Shown: positions 9,698 through 18,814 of the stretch, one piece after another
Layout of the letters: every line of letters starts with the position of its first letter
Position numbering within the stretch: the stretch's first letter is position 1
Source of the DNA: Acidobacteriota bacterium
GTDB lineage: Bacteria > Acidobacteriota > Terriglobia > UBA7540
Reading direction: 5' to 3'
DNA length: 64,000 nucleotides
Assembly: GCA_023474345.1 (NCBI GenBank)
Contig: JAMCXS010000009.1
Location: 42,465-106,464, forward strand
The notes under the pieces: model-generated
Told to the model about the DNA's origin: nothing
Database searches by the model: none
The model's input: the letters and a program-made list of their open reading frames with translations, nothing else
Translations under genes and position numbers: made by a program

Positions 9698-11329
9698 TCA
9701 CGGGGCAATAGATAGTACGGCGGCGGAAGCGTTAGGTAGCGTAAAGGTGTAATCACCGTTTGCGCCGCGCGCGATGCTGGTGGTGTGCGGAGTTCCAATG
9801 TTCCCGTCGCTGTCGAATTGCTGCCCGCCATACCGGACGTCGGCGGCCAGAGAATGCAGGCTGGGCGCCTGGAGTAGCAGCAGCGAGCCCGGGCCCGTGC
9901 GGCCAGACAGATGCACATCCACCGTACCGGAAGCCTTCTCATCCTCATTGATCACAAACACGTGCACTTCGCAGTTGGGGCATGACGTTGTGGCAAAGGC
10001 TGTAATGTTGGACTGAGTCTTGATGGAAGCAGGCAGGAAGTGCTCGCCTGATGCGCGCCTGGCAAACATGTACATGGCATAGTAAAGCGGTTGTGCAATG
10101 TTTCGGTAATGCTCTTCGGTGCCGGCCTTCCAGCCAAAAGTCTGGATGGGATTGTAGGCGCTGCCGCCTTTGCGATAACTGAAATGGAAATTGATATGCG
10201 TGTACCCGTCGTGGGCGATGTTGAACATGTAATCGAGTCCCCAGACGGCGGAAGCAAATGCGTTGCTGACCCCCGCCATGCCGCCGCAGGAAGCCGAGTT
10301 GGTTTCTGCCAACGCGATAGGCAGGTTATCCTGATGGGCCACGGCCACAAGCTGTTTCGAAAGGTCATCGAAGCTCTCCATGGGCTTGGGTGATAGTAAT
10401 TGTGCCACCGTGACGTTGCGTTGTCCGCAAGTGCTGGTCGGGTAGTTGTGGATGGAAACCAGCTTCAGGTCTGGGCCGATGCCCTTTAAGATGATGCCAA
10501 GATCGCGAGGATTGTTCCACCCGCAGCAATCCGCCGGGGCGACAAAGTTGTACTTGCGGGCGATGGGATTTGCGCGGAAGGCACGGATGTAGCCGAGCGC
10601 ATCTTTGACGTAGTCGGCGGGTGAATACGTCTTGGGTCGCGCGGGCGTGTGCGCAAACCCGCTTGGTTCATTGCCGATCTCAAAGCCGAGAATCTGGCTG
10701 GCCGGAATCTCTTTGGCAACTCCCTGGGTGACTTCGCTGAGCGCCCAGCGGGGGGAGTTTTGCTTGAGGTTCAGGCCCAGAATCATCCGCCAGCCCGCAG
10801 CGTCCACAGCCGTCGAGTAGAGCTTGAGCAAACCGGGCGTGATGGCCCCGTGACACCACGCGGGGTGCGGAGCGGCCTTAGGGTCCCAGCAGGTATTGTC
10901 CTGACTATTGCCGCCCAGGCGCAGGACGCCGGGCCCAAGATTTCGCATGAAAGTATAAAAACCGGTATTGGGAGCGCCAGGCTCGCCCAGGACGTAAACC
11001 AAGCCCGCATCGGAAGGAACGCCTGCCGGCCCCTCGATGTTCCCGAGCGCCTTCGCCGTCGGCTTCGGCAAGCCCATGCCGGCGGTGGAAACTTCATTGC
11101 TGAAACCAAGAAAACCTTTCGGGATCTGGGCGCCGAGCTGTTGTGTGTTGACGCTGACCGTCGCCATTGGCGGCGCGACCTGCGACGAGCAAGACGCGAG
11201 CATGAGTAACGATAACCAAATGATAGCAAAGATAGGAAATCTGCTGAATGTGGTGCAGGCAGAGCCAAAAGCGCTTGGAAACGGTTCGCGCTGAGCGCAA
11301 CCTGGATGAAACCCTTTCGATACGTGCAT
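9698..11329 (-). CDS. GH79-like (heparanase/beta-glucuronidase family) lipoprotein
   Basis: 543-residue predicted lipoprotein. After an unusually long polar leader comes a hydrophobic core ending in a lipobox, LMLASC, with the lipidated Cys at about 47. The (beta/alpha)8 domain carries GFEIGNEPSGF, with probable acid/base Glu221, and IALAETNSA, with probable nucleophile Glu342: the clan GH-A pattern seen in GH79. The C-terminal ~150 residues look like the beta-sandwich. Probable role: surface hydrolysis of glucuronic-acid-containing glycans (inferred). It interrupts the methylmalonyl-CoA gene run. The start may lie downstream, because the n-region is long. Confidence 0.78.
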   Translation of the reverse strand: MHVSKGFHPGCAQREPFPSAFGSACTTFSRFPIFAIIWLSLLMLASCSSQVAPPMATVSVNTQQLGAQIPKGFLGFSNEVSTAGMGLPKPTAKALGNIEGPAGVPSDAGLVYVLGEPGAPNTGFYTFMRNLGPGVLRLGGNSQDNTCWDPKAAPHPAWCHGAITPGLLKLYSTAVDAAGWRMILGLNLKQNSPRWALSEVTQGVAKEIPASQILGFEIGNEPSGFAHTPARPKTYSPADYVKDALGYIRAFRANPIARKYNFVAPADCCGWNNPRDLGIILKGIGPDLKLVSIHNYPTSTCGQRNVTVAQLLSPKPMESFDDLSKQLVAVAHQDNLPIALAETNSASCGGMAGVSNAFASAVWGLDYMFNIAHDGYTHINFHFSYRKGGSAYNPIQTFGWKAGTEEHYRNIAQPLYYAMYMFARRASGEHFLPASIKTQSNITAFATTSCPNCEVHVFVINEDEKASGTVDVHLSGRTGPGSLLLLQAPSLHSLAADVRYGGQQFDSDGNIGTPHTTSIARGANGDYTFTLPNASAAVLSIAP

Positions 11330-11479
11330 AACAAGTCCTCCTTTTATGAACTTAGCGGGCGGGCAACAATGCCGCCATGCACATACGCGGTTCGACGAGG
11401 ATGCTCTTATTCAGAATCTTCATTCTGGCGATCAGTCTCCGCCAAAGGCACGCCTCATTCAAGTGGAACCAGCGGCCGG

Positions 11480-12448
11480 TTACTCCCGACCGGGTTTCAC
11501 TCCTGAGGCTTCCAACATTTCCTCTACAATCGAGTGAGGGTCGCGCCGGCGCTCCAGAATCTCGCTGACATAACGCTCGATGGCTTCGCTGTCGAACTGC
11601 CCATTGGCGACTTTTTCAAACAAGCTCTGGCGAAGCAGGTCAAGCAGACGGATACGCAAGCGTACGCGGCGGCGTTCGATCCCCAGGGGGTTTGCCTGGA
11701 TAAAATTCCGAAACTTTTCGAGCTCTTCACGCAGCCCGGAAACTCCTTCGCCCGTGGTTGCAACGGTCTTCAGGACTGGGATTTGCCACGTCTGACGTTT
11801 CGGGGCGACGGTGAGCATGGCCTGGAGTTCCTGTTCAGCGCGTTCAACGCCAAGCTGGTCTGCCTTATTAATCACAAAAAGGTCTGCAATCTCCATCACA
11901 CCCGCTTTGAAGGTTTGGATGTCATCCCCCATGCCAGGTGTCACAATAACCACGGTTGCGTCCGCCATGCGCGCGATTTCCACTTCATCCTGTCCCACAC
12001 CCACGGTTTCTACGAATACCACGTCGCAACCCGCTGCATCAAGGATCATCGCCACGTCGCGGGTGGCTGGCGCCAGCCCGCCCAACTGGCCCCGCGTGGC
12101 CATGCTGCGGATATAGGTGCCGTTGTCGGTCGCAAGAGTTTGCATGCGAATGCGGTCGCCCAAGATCGCCCCGCCGGAAAACGGGCTGGTGGGGTCCACG
12201 GCAACGATTCCCACGCGATTGTTCTGGCGCCGATATTCCGCAGCAAGCTTTTCCAGCAACGTGCTCTTTCCTGCTCCCGGCGAGCCCGTAATCCCGATAA
12301 CGTAGGCACGGCCGGCTTTACGAAAAAGGCTTTTCAGCAGGGGTACGCTCAATGGGCTGCCACTTTCCACCGCTGAAATGGCTTGCGCAATCGCTCGCCG
12401 GTTGCCTGAGCAGATTTGTTCCACTTGCTTGTTGAATGAATCGCTCAT
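11480..12448 (-). CDS. meaB: Methylmalonyl-CoA mutase-associated GTPase MeaB
   Basis: G3E-family P-loop GTPase that protects and reloads adenosylcobalamin-dependent methylmalonyl-CoA mutase. Walker A GSPGAGKST at 55-63; VDPTSPFSGGAILGDRIRM is the MeaB/ArgK hallmark; base-specificity NKAD is present in VINKADQLG. 322 residues from the ATG at 12448. A longer frame begins at 12514, overlapping the preceding acyl-CoA dehydrogenase stop by 11 bases, but its extra 22 residues are not conserved in the family. Older annotations call this ArgK; that role is not supported. Confidence 0.93.
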   Translation of the reverse strand: MSDSFNKQVEQICSGNRRAIAQAISAVESGSPLSVPLLKSLFRKAGRAYVIGITGSPGAGKSTLLEKLAAEYRRQNNRVGIVAVDPTSPFSGGAILGDRIRMQTLATDNGTYIRSMATRGQLGGLAPATRDVAMILDAAGCDVVFVETVGVGQDEVEIARMADATVVIVTPGMGDDIQTFKAGVMEIADLFVINKADQLGVERAEQELQAMLTVAPKRQTWQIPVLKTVATTGEGVSGLREELEKFRNFIQANPLGIERRRVRLRIRLLDLLRQSLFEKVANGQFDSEAIERYVSEILERRRDPHSIVEEMLEASGVKPGRE

Positions 12449-12503
12449 CGGAAATTTTCGCTGGCCAGGGCGCGCCTCGTGCGGTTTCGTGGGACTGCAA
12501 CAA

Positions 12504-13649
12504 TCAGCGATCATAAAGCGATTCGCGGGCGATGATCAGCCGTTGAATCTCGCTGGTGCCCTCGCCGATCGTGCACAATTTAACATCCCGGTAAAATTTT
12601 TCCACGGGGTAATCTTTGATGAATCCGTAACCGCCATGAATCTGCACCGCTTCGCCCGTGACTCGGACGGCGACTTCGCTGGCGAAAAGTTTGGCCATCG
12701 AGCATTCCCTAATCATCCGCCTGCCGGCAGTGGCGTGTGACGCCGCTCGCCAAGTAAGCAAGCGCGCGGCATCGATCTCGGTGGCCATGTCGGCCAGTTT
12801 AAACTGAGTCGCTTGAAACTCCATAATAGGCTTCCCGAATTGCTGTCGCTGCTTGGCGTAATTGAGAGAGGCTTCAAAGGCGCCTTGGGCGATGCCTACA
12901 GCCAGTGCCGCGATCGAGATGCGCCCGCGGTCCAGAACTTTCAGGCAGTCAATGAAGCCCTGGCCTGGCTGGCCGAGGAACTGGTCAGTGGGGATTCGGC
13001 AATCTTCAAAAATCACTTCCCCGGTGTTGCTGGCTCGCATGCCCAGCTTGGCTTCTCGTTTTCCCGGTCGAAAACCCGGCGTCCCCTGTTCAATAATGAA
13101 CGCGGAAATGCCGTGCTTTCCTTTCTCCTTGTCTGTGATCGCCATCGCGACACAAATGTCAGCGTAATGGCTATTGGTAGTGAATGTTTTTGAACCGTTG
13201 AGTTTCCAGGTATTACCTTTTCGGTCGGCGGTAGTTCGCATTCCGCTAGCGTCTGAACCCGACTCCGGTTCGGTGAGGCTCCAACAACCGAGCTTTTCGC
13301 CCCGCGCAAGCGGCACTAGATATTTCCTTTTTTGTTCTTCCGTTCCAGCAAGAAAGATGTGGTTTGCACACAGCGAATTATGGGCTGCCACGATCAGGGC
13401 GACGGAGCCGTCAACCCGCGCAAGCTCTTCGATAATAAGGACATAGTCGATGTAGCCGAGCCCCGCTCCACCGTATTCAGTGGGAATCGTGATGCCCATC
13501 AGGCCAAGTTCGGCGAGTTTGGGCAAGAGTTCCACCGGAAAATGCTCGGCTTCGTCCCACTCCCTGACATGAAAGCGCATTTCTTCTTCGGCGAAGGACC
13601 GGATCGACTTCTGGATTTCCTTTTGTTCGTCAGTCAGGCCAAAGTCCAG
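12504..13649 (-). CDS. Acyl-CoA dehydrogenase, probable CTG start
   Basis: FAD-dependent acyl-CoA alpha,beta-dehydrogenase. The FAD/substrate segment [14 protein letters not shown], the [12 protein letters not shown] segment and the catalytic Glu (about 363, in GEGTSEIQR) are present. The first ATG in frame (13580) would remove the first helix, yet reading continues upstream through [20 protein letters not shown], the normal N-terminus of the family. The only start-like codon there is CTG at 13649, 6 bases after a GGGGG run, giving the standard 381 residues. Short-chain or isovaleryl-type substrates are likely, given meaB next door, but not proven. Confidence 0.88.
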   Translation of the reverse strand: MDFGLTDEQKEIQKSIRSFAEEEMRFHVREWDEAEHFPVELLPKLAELGLMGITIPTEYGGAGLGYIDYVLIIEELARVDGSVALIVAAHNSLCANHIFLAGTEEQKRKYLVPLARGEKLGCWSLTEPESGSDASGMRTTADRKGNTWKLNGSKTFTTNSHYADICVAMAITDKEKGKHGISAFIIEQGTPGFRPGKREAKLGMRASNTGEVIFEDCRIPTDQFLGQPGQGFIDCLKVLDRGRISIAALAVGIAQGAFEASLNYAKQRQQFGKPIMEFQATQFKLADMATEIDAARLLTWRAASHATAGRRMIRECSMAKLFASEVAVRVTGEAVQIHGGYGFIKDYPVEKFYRDVKLCTIGEGTSEIQRLIIARESLYDR

Positions 13650-13751
13650 GGCGCACCCCCGCGGCCGCTCTCGTTGCGGCCAAAAATCAACGCTATTTTA
13701 ACATGGATGGGCCCGCGGCACTCGAACAGCCACAGGAAACCGCCAACAGGA

Positions 13752-14048
13752 ATGTCCCAGGGGTTGAAAGAGCTGACCAACGTGAAATATTCTGTACTGA
13801 CATTTCTGTTGGCCCATGATTGGGAACGGGCTAGAGTGGAAATGCGGGAGGCAATTCATCACGATCCCGGCAATGCTGAGGCCCACAGCGGCTTGGCATA
13901 TGCATCCGAAAAGCTTGGGAATCTTCAAGAGGCGCTCAACGAGTATCTCATTTGCACCCATCTTGATCCCCATGATGCTTCATACCAGAGGCATTACACC
14001 GAAGTCCTTGGCGAAATCGTTGCCCGGCAGGAAAAACGTAAACACTGA
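13752..14048 (+). CDS. Small tetratricopeptide-repeat protein
   Basis: 98-residue soluble protein made almost entirely of TPR-type helices: DWERARVEMREAIHHDPGNAEAH then GLAYASEKLGNLQEALNEY, with the Gly/Ala/Tyr/Pro spacing of about 34 residues per unit, two to three units. Such proteins act as protein-interaction adaptors. It is divergent from the acyl-CoA dehydrogenase. The frame is open much further upstream but that is antisense to the dehydrogenase; the start is taken at 13752, with 13707 as alternative. Partner unknown. Confidence 0.65.
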   Translation: MSQGLKELTNVKYSVLTFLLAHDWERARVEMREAIHHDPGNAEAHSGLAYASEKLGNLQEALNEYLICTHLDPHDASYQRHYTEVLGEIVARQEKRKH

Positions 14049-14082
14049 ATGCTCGGTTTAAAAGGTAGGAGTGTCGCTGCGT

Positions 14083-15144
14083 TCAGGCTTGAGCTGCGCC
14101 ATGGGCCACGGCCAGAATCCCCCGCAACTCATCGAGCGCACGCTCACAGCCCGTCCGATTGACGTCGCAGTGGGTTACCATGCGGATCACTCGCGGGTTC
14201 GTGCCGTTGGCCAGGACGCCGCGCTCGGCAAGGCGCTTCGAAAGTTCGTAAGAGGATAGCCCTGTTCCGGAAACATCAAAGAAGAGGATGTTTGTTACAA
14301 CCTTGCCGGGATCAATCTTGATTCCGGGAATTTCCGCAAGGCCCTGAGCCAGGAACCTGGCATTTTCATGATCAATATGCAAGCGTTTCGGGCTCTCTTC
14401 AAGCGCTACCAGACCGGCCGCCGCCAAGACTCCGGCCTGGCGCATTCCGCCGCCCAGCATCTTGCGCACAGTCCGCGCATTGTCGATGAATGGTTTGCTT
14501 CCCACCAGCATGGAACCGACTGGCGCCCCGAGCCCCTTCGATAAGCAGAACATGACAGAATCGAACTTTCCCGTCAACTCGATTACAGAGCAGCCCAGCG
14601 CAAGGACGGCGTTGAAGATTCGTGCGCCATCAAGGTGCACGGGGATATCGCGCTCGTGAGCGCGGTCGCAAATTTCATCCGATACTACGCGAGGATACAC
14701 TGTGCCTCCCGCAAGATTTGAGCTGTTTTCCAGTTCGATCAATCCCGTCCGGCTGCGAAAGCCCGCGGCTCTGTAAACCAAAGGTTCGATGAGGTTCCAG
14801 GTCAGGATTCCATCGGGTGCACGGAGCGTTCGGGGGACGCAACCCGAAAATGCCGACATCGTGCCCATTTCAGCGACATAGATATGGGATCGCTCTTCGC
14901 AGATCACGTCCTGACCGTGATGGGTGTGGACTTTAATGGCGGTCTGATTCCCCATGGTTCCGGAGGGAACAAACAACGCCGCTTCCCGCCCAAAGATTTC
15001 CGCCGCGCGAGCTTCGAGCTTGTTGACACTCGGGTCCTCGCGGTAAACGTCGTCGCCGACTTCCGCCTCCGCCATGGCGCGGCGCATTGCTTGCGTTGGT
15101 CGCGTAACGGTGTCGCTACGCAGGTCGAGCAAGGAATTTGCCAA
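14083..15144 (-). CDS. ltaE: Low-specificity threonine aldolase family PLP enzyme
   Basis: Fold-type I PLP enzyme that cleaves L-threonine/allo-threonine to glycine and acetaldehyde, or a relative acting on other beta-hydroxy amino acids. N-terminal LRSDTVTRPTQAMRRAM is the family signature; the PLP Lys lies in FCLSKGLGAPVGSM; HLDGARIFNA supplies the cofactor-contacting Asp. 353 residues, full length. Begins 31 bases after hemW on the same strand, so likely co-transcribed. Exact stereospecificity is not readable. Confidence 0.9.
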   Translation of the reverse strand: MANSLLDLRSDTVTRPTQAMRRAMAEAEVGDDVYREDPSVNKLEARAAEIFGREAALFVPSGTMGNQTAIKVHTHHGQDVICEERSHIYVAEMGTMSAFSGCVPRTLRAPDGILTWNLIEPLVYRAAGFRSRTGLIELENSSNLAGGTVYPRVVSDEICDRAHERDIPVHLDGARIFNAVLALGCSVIELTGKFDSVMFCLSKGLGAPVGSMLVGSKPFIDNARTVRKMLGGGMRQAGVLAAAGLVALEESPKRLHIDHENARFLAQGLAEIPGIKIDPGKVVTNILFFDVSGTGLSSYELSKRLAERGVLANGTNPRVIRMVTHCDVNRTGCERALDELRGILAVAHGAAQA

Positions 15145-15175
15145 ATGAATTCTCCACTTTCATTGCAGCACGTCT

Positions 15176-16357
15176 CTAGGCTGCTATGAATTGCTGAAAA
15201 ATCTCGTTTGAAACGAGCAGCGCACGATCCGCCAATCGGACATTCTGATTGATCCGTTCGAGCCACCCGTCACGTTCAAGGGACTCGACTTTTTGCGTCC
15301 AGGGACCGAGAAGTTGACGGCCCCAACGCCTCCGGGCAGTGGCAAGTTTAATGCCTGCCCTCTGGCGCAGTCCAAGAAAGAAGAACTCTTCCACCTGTTC
15401 AGAAACTGAGAGTTGGCGCACCGCGCAAATCGGCGATGCGTTGCACGCCAGACTGCTTTGGTAGACTTCGACCGCACTCTCGTTCTCCCAGCGGCATTGG
15501 CCGTCGAAGGAGTGCGCCCCGGCACCCAGGCCGATGTATGGTTTTAGTTGCCAGTACTTAAGGTTGTGCTCCGACTCGAAGCCCGGCAGCGCGAAATTTG
15601 AAATTTCATACTGCAGGTAGCCCTCTTTCTGCAAACGCTCACGAGCGGTTTCGTACGCTTCCGCCATAAAATCGTCGTCAGGAACAAACTGCGCATGATA
15701 ACGTGTGCCGTGCCGCAAGACCTCGCCGCCCAGACGGCTCTTCTCGTCGATTTCAAAAAGATAGACCGAGACGTGCTCGGGCCGTAGTGCAATCGCGGAA
15801 AGCAGGGTCGCCTGCCAGGACGCCGCGGTTTGATGAGGCAAGCCTGCGACCAAGTCCAGGCTGATATTGCGAAAGCCCAGGGCGCGGGCATCGGCAATTA
15901 ACTGTCGCGTGTCGTCCGATGAGTGCAGCCTTCCTACGGACCGAAGCTCAGGATCAGCAAATGATTGTGCCCCAATGCTGAGCCGGGTCACCCCAGAGCC
16001 TCTCGCCTGCCTGAGAAACTCGGCGCCGGCGGAGCCAGGCGTCATTTCAAGAGTAAATTCGATTTCAGAAATGAATGCGATCCGCCGGCGAAGGCTGTCG
16101 AGGACTCTGCCTAAGCGCGCAGCACCCAACAATGATGGCGTCCCGCCGCCGAAATAAAGGGTGTCCGCAGGGAGCCTATACAAACCGGAGTCGACGCCGG
16201 CGGATTGATACAGCTCAGGGAGGCATTCAATTTCCTCGCAGAGCACGCGGCAGTAACCATCGTATACGTCCCGGCGGGCGACCCGGGAGCTGAAATTGCA
16301 GAAACTACACTTCGAGGCGCAAAAAGGAACCTGAACGTAAACACCGAGATGGTCCAT
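15176..16357 (-). CDS. hemW: Radical SAM heme chaperone HemW
   Basis: Radical SAM protein formerly mislabelled oxygen-independent coproporphyrinogen oxidase. The CxxxCxxC cluster site is at C13, C17, C20 (FCASKCSFC), followed by the SAM-binding YFGGGTPSLL and the C-terminal HemN-like domain. The N-terminus is short and lacks the HemN extension with its extra Cys, which argues for HemW, the heme-inserting chaperone. 393 residues, normal. It starts 2 bases after the yjbQ stop, so the two are in one operon. Confidence 0.88.
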   Translation of the reverse strand: MDHLGVYVQVPFCASKCSFCNFSSRVARRDVYDGYCRVLCEEIECLPELYQSAGVDSGLYRLPADTLYFGGGTPSLLGAARLGRVLDSLRRRIAFISEIEFTLEMTPGSAGAEFLRQARGSGVTRLSIGAQSFADPELRSVGRLHSSDDTRQLIADARALGFRNISLDLVAGLPHQTAASWQATLLSAIALRPEHVSVYLFEIDEKSRLGGEVLRHGTRYHAQFVPDDDFMAEAYETARERLQKEGYLQYEISNFALPGFESEHNLKYWQLKPYIGLGAGAHSFDGQCRWENESAVEVYQSSLACNASPICAVRQLSVSEQVEEFFFLGLRQRAGIKLATARRRWGRQLLGPWTQKVESLERDGWLERINQNVRLADRALLVSNEIFQQFIAA

Positions 16358-16359
16358 GG

Positions 16360-16806
16360 CTAATCGGCAACGAGCTTGACGCGCAAATTGCGCTGCCGGG
16401 GCCCGTCAAATTCGCAGAAATAGATCCCCTGCCACCGGCCCAAAACTAATTGGCCATGTTCGATCAGCAAAGTTTTTGACACCCCGATGATCGCAGCCTT
16501 GAGGTGAGCATCGCAGTTGCCGTCGTTGTGTTGGTAATCGGGACTAACCGGCGCGAGCTTCTTTAGGAAGTTCTCGATGTCTTTGCGGAGGCCTGGGTCG
16601 TAGTTCTCATTAATGAGAATTGCAGCGGTGGTATGTGGGACAAAGATATGGCATTGGCCGCTTTCGATCCCCGATCTTTCAACCAGCCGCGCGATTTGGC
16701 TGGTTATGTCCTTGAGTTCCACTCGCATGCGCGTTTCCACCTGGAGCGCATGGTGTTGGTTTCTGGATTTTTCCGGGGCTGCAGCTCCGCCCGTTTGCTC
16801 AAGCAT
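16360..16806 (-). CDS. yjbQ: YjbQ/UPF0047 family protein
   Basis: Small beta-barrel protein of the YjbQ family (secondary thiamine-phosphate synthase activity reported for the E. coli member). The family core is clear: FVPHTTAAILINENYDP, then QHNDGNCDAHLKAAIIG with conserved Asp/His, and LGRWQGIYFCEFDGPR near the end. 148 residues from ATG 16806, which has an excellent ribosome site (GGAGGG, 5 bases away); the frame extends to 16842 without one. Immediately upstream of hemW. Biological role in this organism is not known. Confidence 0.88.
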   Translation of the reverse strand: MLEQTGGAAAPEKSRNQHHALQVETRMRVELKDITSQIARLVERSGIESGQCHIFVPHTTAAILINENYDPGLRKDIENFLKKLAPVSPDYQHNDGNCDAHLKAAIIGVSKTLLIEHGQLVLGRWQGIYFCEFDGPRQRNLRVKLVAD

Positions 16807-17058
16807 GGTTCCCTCCACGTCGCTTTGTGCGCAATTGTCCAATCGTCAGAAGATGCCTCACTCATTATAACAAAAGGGTCGAAGGCTTCCCTGCTCTCTA
16901 GCAGCGGCAACCTTCTGCGCGCGTTCTGGTCTCGTCTTTGTGACTTGCCAAAGGCTGCAAATTGTAGTGACGCCATTTTACAAGTTCTGTTTTGTAAGCC
17001 GCGAAGACGCGGCCGCCAAACCTCGCCTGGCCTGCGGTTGCTTTGCATTCTGCCCGCA

Positions 17059-18699
17059 TCAGGCGTAGCTAAGGATATGATGATCCGAAGAGTCCGTGGG
17101 AATCTGTTCCAGCAGACGCTCCAGCAATTCATAACCTGCCCGGCCCAGAAAATAAACTCCGCTGATCATCCGCTCCTGCAGTTCCTTTTCAGGCATGAGA
17201 GCGCGGAGAAGTGCATGCTCTTGCCGGGCCAGAACTTCCGACCGGCTCAAGGCGGCTCGGGTCATCTTTCCCCTTAACCGCTCGACCTGATATCGGATTT
17301 TTTCTTCGGCGTGCTTCAGGGTATCGATCAAGGTGGGATCCAGAATTTCAATATCTTTCCTCAAGCGCTCCAGCAGCGTGGCCAAGTCCTGCTCGGCTTG
17401 GTCAAAACGCTCGGACCAGCCTTCAGCAAAAGCAACCGCGGCAATGCGCTGGCTTAGGTGTTCCTCACCCTGCCAAACATCCTCAACGCTCAAACGATAT
17501 TTCTCCAGCCAGCGCTCAATCCGACGATCGACCAGAGTAAAGCCGGCACGCGGAAAAATCACCGGCATGGGGCGTTTGAAAGCGGAATAAAGGACGCCGG
17601 CCTGCCCCAGGTACGCAAGCTCTGACGGCCCGGCAATATAAGCCAAGGTTGGCAGAAGCAAGTCTTGAACCACGGGGCGCAGGAGGACGTTGGCAGAAAA
17701 AGCAAGGGGCCGATTTTCGATTTCTTTCTCGAGGTCAGCGAGGGACAAAACCTCAGAAGCGTCAGTGAAAAATGTCTTTTTATTGGGAACCGCATGTTGG
17801 CGGAGCGGAAGCCGGTTCCCGTCGCGCTCGGCAAAGACGAGCGTCGATTGATTGTGGATGTGAACCTGCACATGGTAACCCGCTTTCACCATTTCCAGCG
17901 TGCGATCTTCTAAACTCTCATGAAATTTGCTGGCGCATCTCAGAGCTTCCTGGTAAATGGGAATACAAAGCTGATGAACGGCCTCGTCCAGCGGGTCAAG
18001 CAGGATCACACCCCAGCGGCCGAACAGGCGCGCCATGAAGCGGGCTAAAGCCTGTCCCCACAGATCGCCCGGCTGATAGGCAGCCCGGAGATCCTCGATC
18101 AGACGGCGGCGAAAATCGCTCGAAGGTAATACCGACTCCAGCCGATCAATTTGCAGCGTGATTGCGTTGGTTAGCTTGACGCGACCGACCGGAGAATGCG
18201 GCGCCGGGCGTTCGCCAGCGTCATCGAAGCCAACCAAGGCATATTCTTCATCGAAGGCACTTGCATGCGCGACCTCTTCAAAATCGTGATCTTCTGTCGC
18301 CAGCCAGAAAACAGGCACGCTCTTGAGTCCTTGTGAAGTGAGAGACTGAGAAACCCGGACGGCGGTCAAAGCCTTGTAGAGGGTGAAAACGGGACCGGAA
18401 AAGAGGCCAACCTGCTGCCCGGTCGTGACCGCGAAGGTGTCAGGGTCGCTCAGACGGCGAATGTTTTCGATGGTTTCCTGGCTTGCACCGACCGCCCTGT
18501 TTTGCCGAAGCAAGATTTCTACGATCTGCTTGCGTGGCAAGCTGAAGCTCTGAAGGTTGTTTGCCAGACGGGAATACGTCTGAGGATCAAACGGAGGTCC
18601 ACTGTAGAACTGATTCAGGCGCTCGTAACGGTAGAGATAATCTTGCAACAAATTGCTCGATTTGGGCACCTTGGAATAAGGAAGCGACATGTGACTCAT
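17059..18699 (-). CDS. bshC: Bacillithiol synthase (cysteine-adding enzyme) BshC
   Basis: Adds cysteine to GlcN-malate, the last step of bacillithiol synthesis. 546 residues with the family landmarks TTGQQVGLFSGPVFTLYKALTA, PVFWLATEDHDFEEV, and the C-terminal coiled-coil segment followed by ERMISGVYFLGRAG. Start ATG 18699 follows a GGAGA ribosome site. BshA and BshB are not in the window. A possible promoter (TTGTCA, 17 bases, TAGCAT) lies about 30-55 bases upstream. BshC in a diderm setting suggests the cell uses bacillithiol rather than glutathione. Confidence 0.93.
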   Translation of the reverse strand: MSHMSLPYSKVPKSSNLLQDYLYRYERLNQFYSGPPFDPQTYSRLANNLQSFSLPRKQIVEILLRQNRAVGASQETIENIRRLSDPDTFAVTTGQQVGLFSGPVFTLYKALTAVRVSQSLTSQGLKSVPVFWLATEDHDFEEVAHASAFDEEYALVGFDDAGERPAPHSPVGRVKLTNAITLQIDRLESVLPSSDFRRRLIEDLRAAYQPGDLWGQALARFMARLFGRWGVILLDPLDEAVHQLCIPIYQEALRCASKFHESLEDRTLEMVKAGYHVQVHIHNQSTLVFAERDGNRLPLRQHAVPNKKTFFTDASEVLSLADLEKEIENRPLAFSANVLLRPVVQDLLLPTLAYIAGPSELAYLGQAGVLYSAFKRPMPVIFPRAGFTLVDRRIERWLEKYRLSVEDVWQGEEHLSQRIAAVAFAEGWSERFDQAEQDLATLLERLRKDIEILDPTLIDTLKHAEEKIRYQVERLRGKMTRAALSRSEVLARQEHALLRALMPEKELQERMISGVYFLGRAGYELLERLLEQIPTDSSDHHILSYA

Positions 18700-18814
18700 G
18701 GATTCTCCATGCTACACTGCGGGATATAATGTGACAACAGCCCTGCCCCTATTTTTGCGGCAACTCTTTAATCGATGCCGCAGAGGAGATTGCGATTCGG
18801 CTGGAAATTGGAAA

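Noticed and set aside
12117..12376. Long plus-strand frame over meaB (11534-12376)
   Set aside because: Antisense shadow of the clear meaB reading frame.
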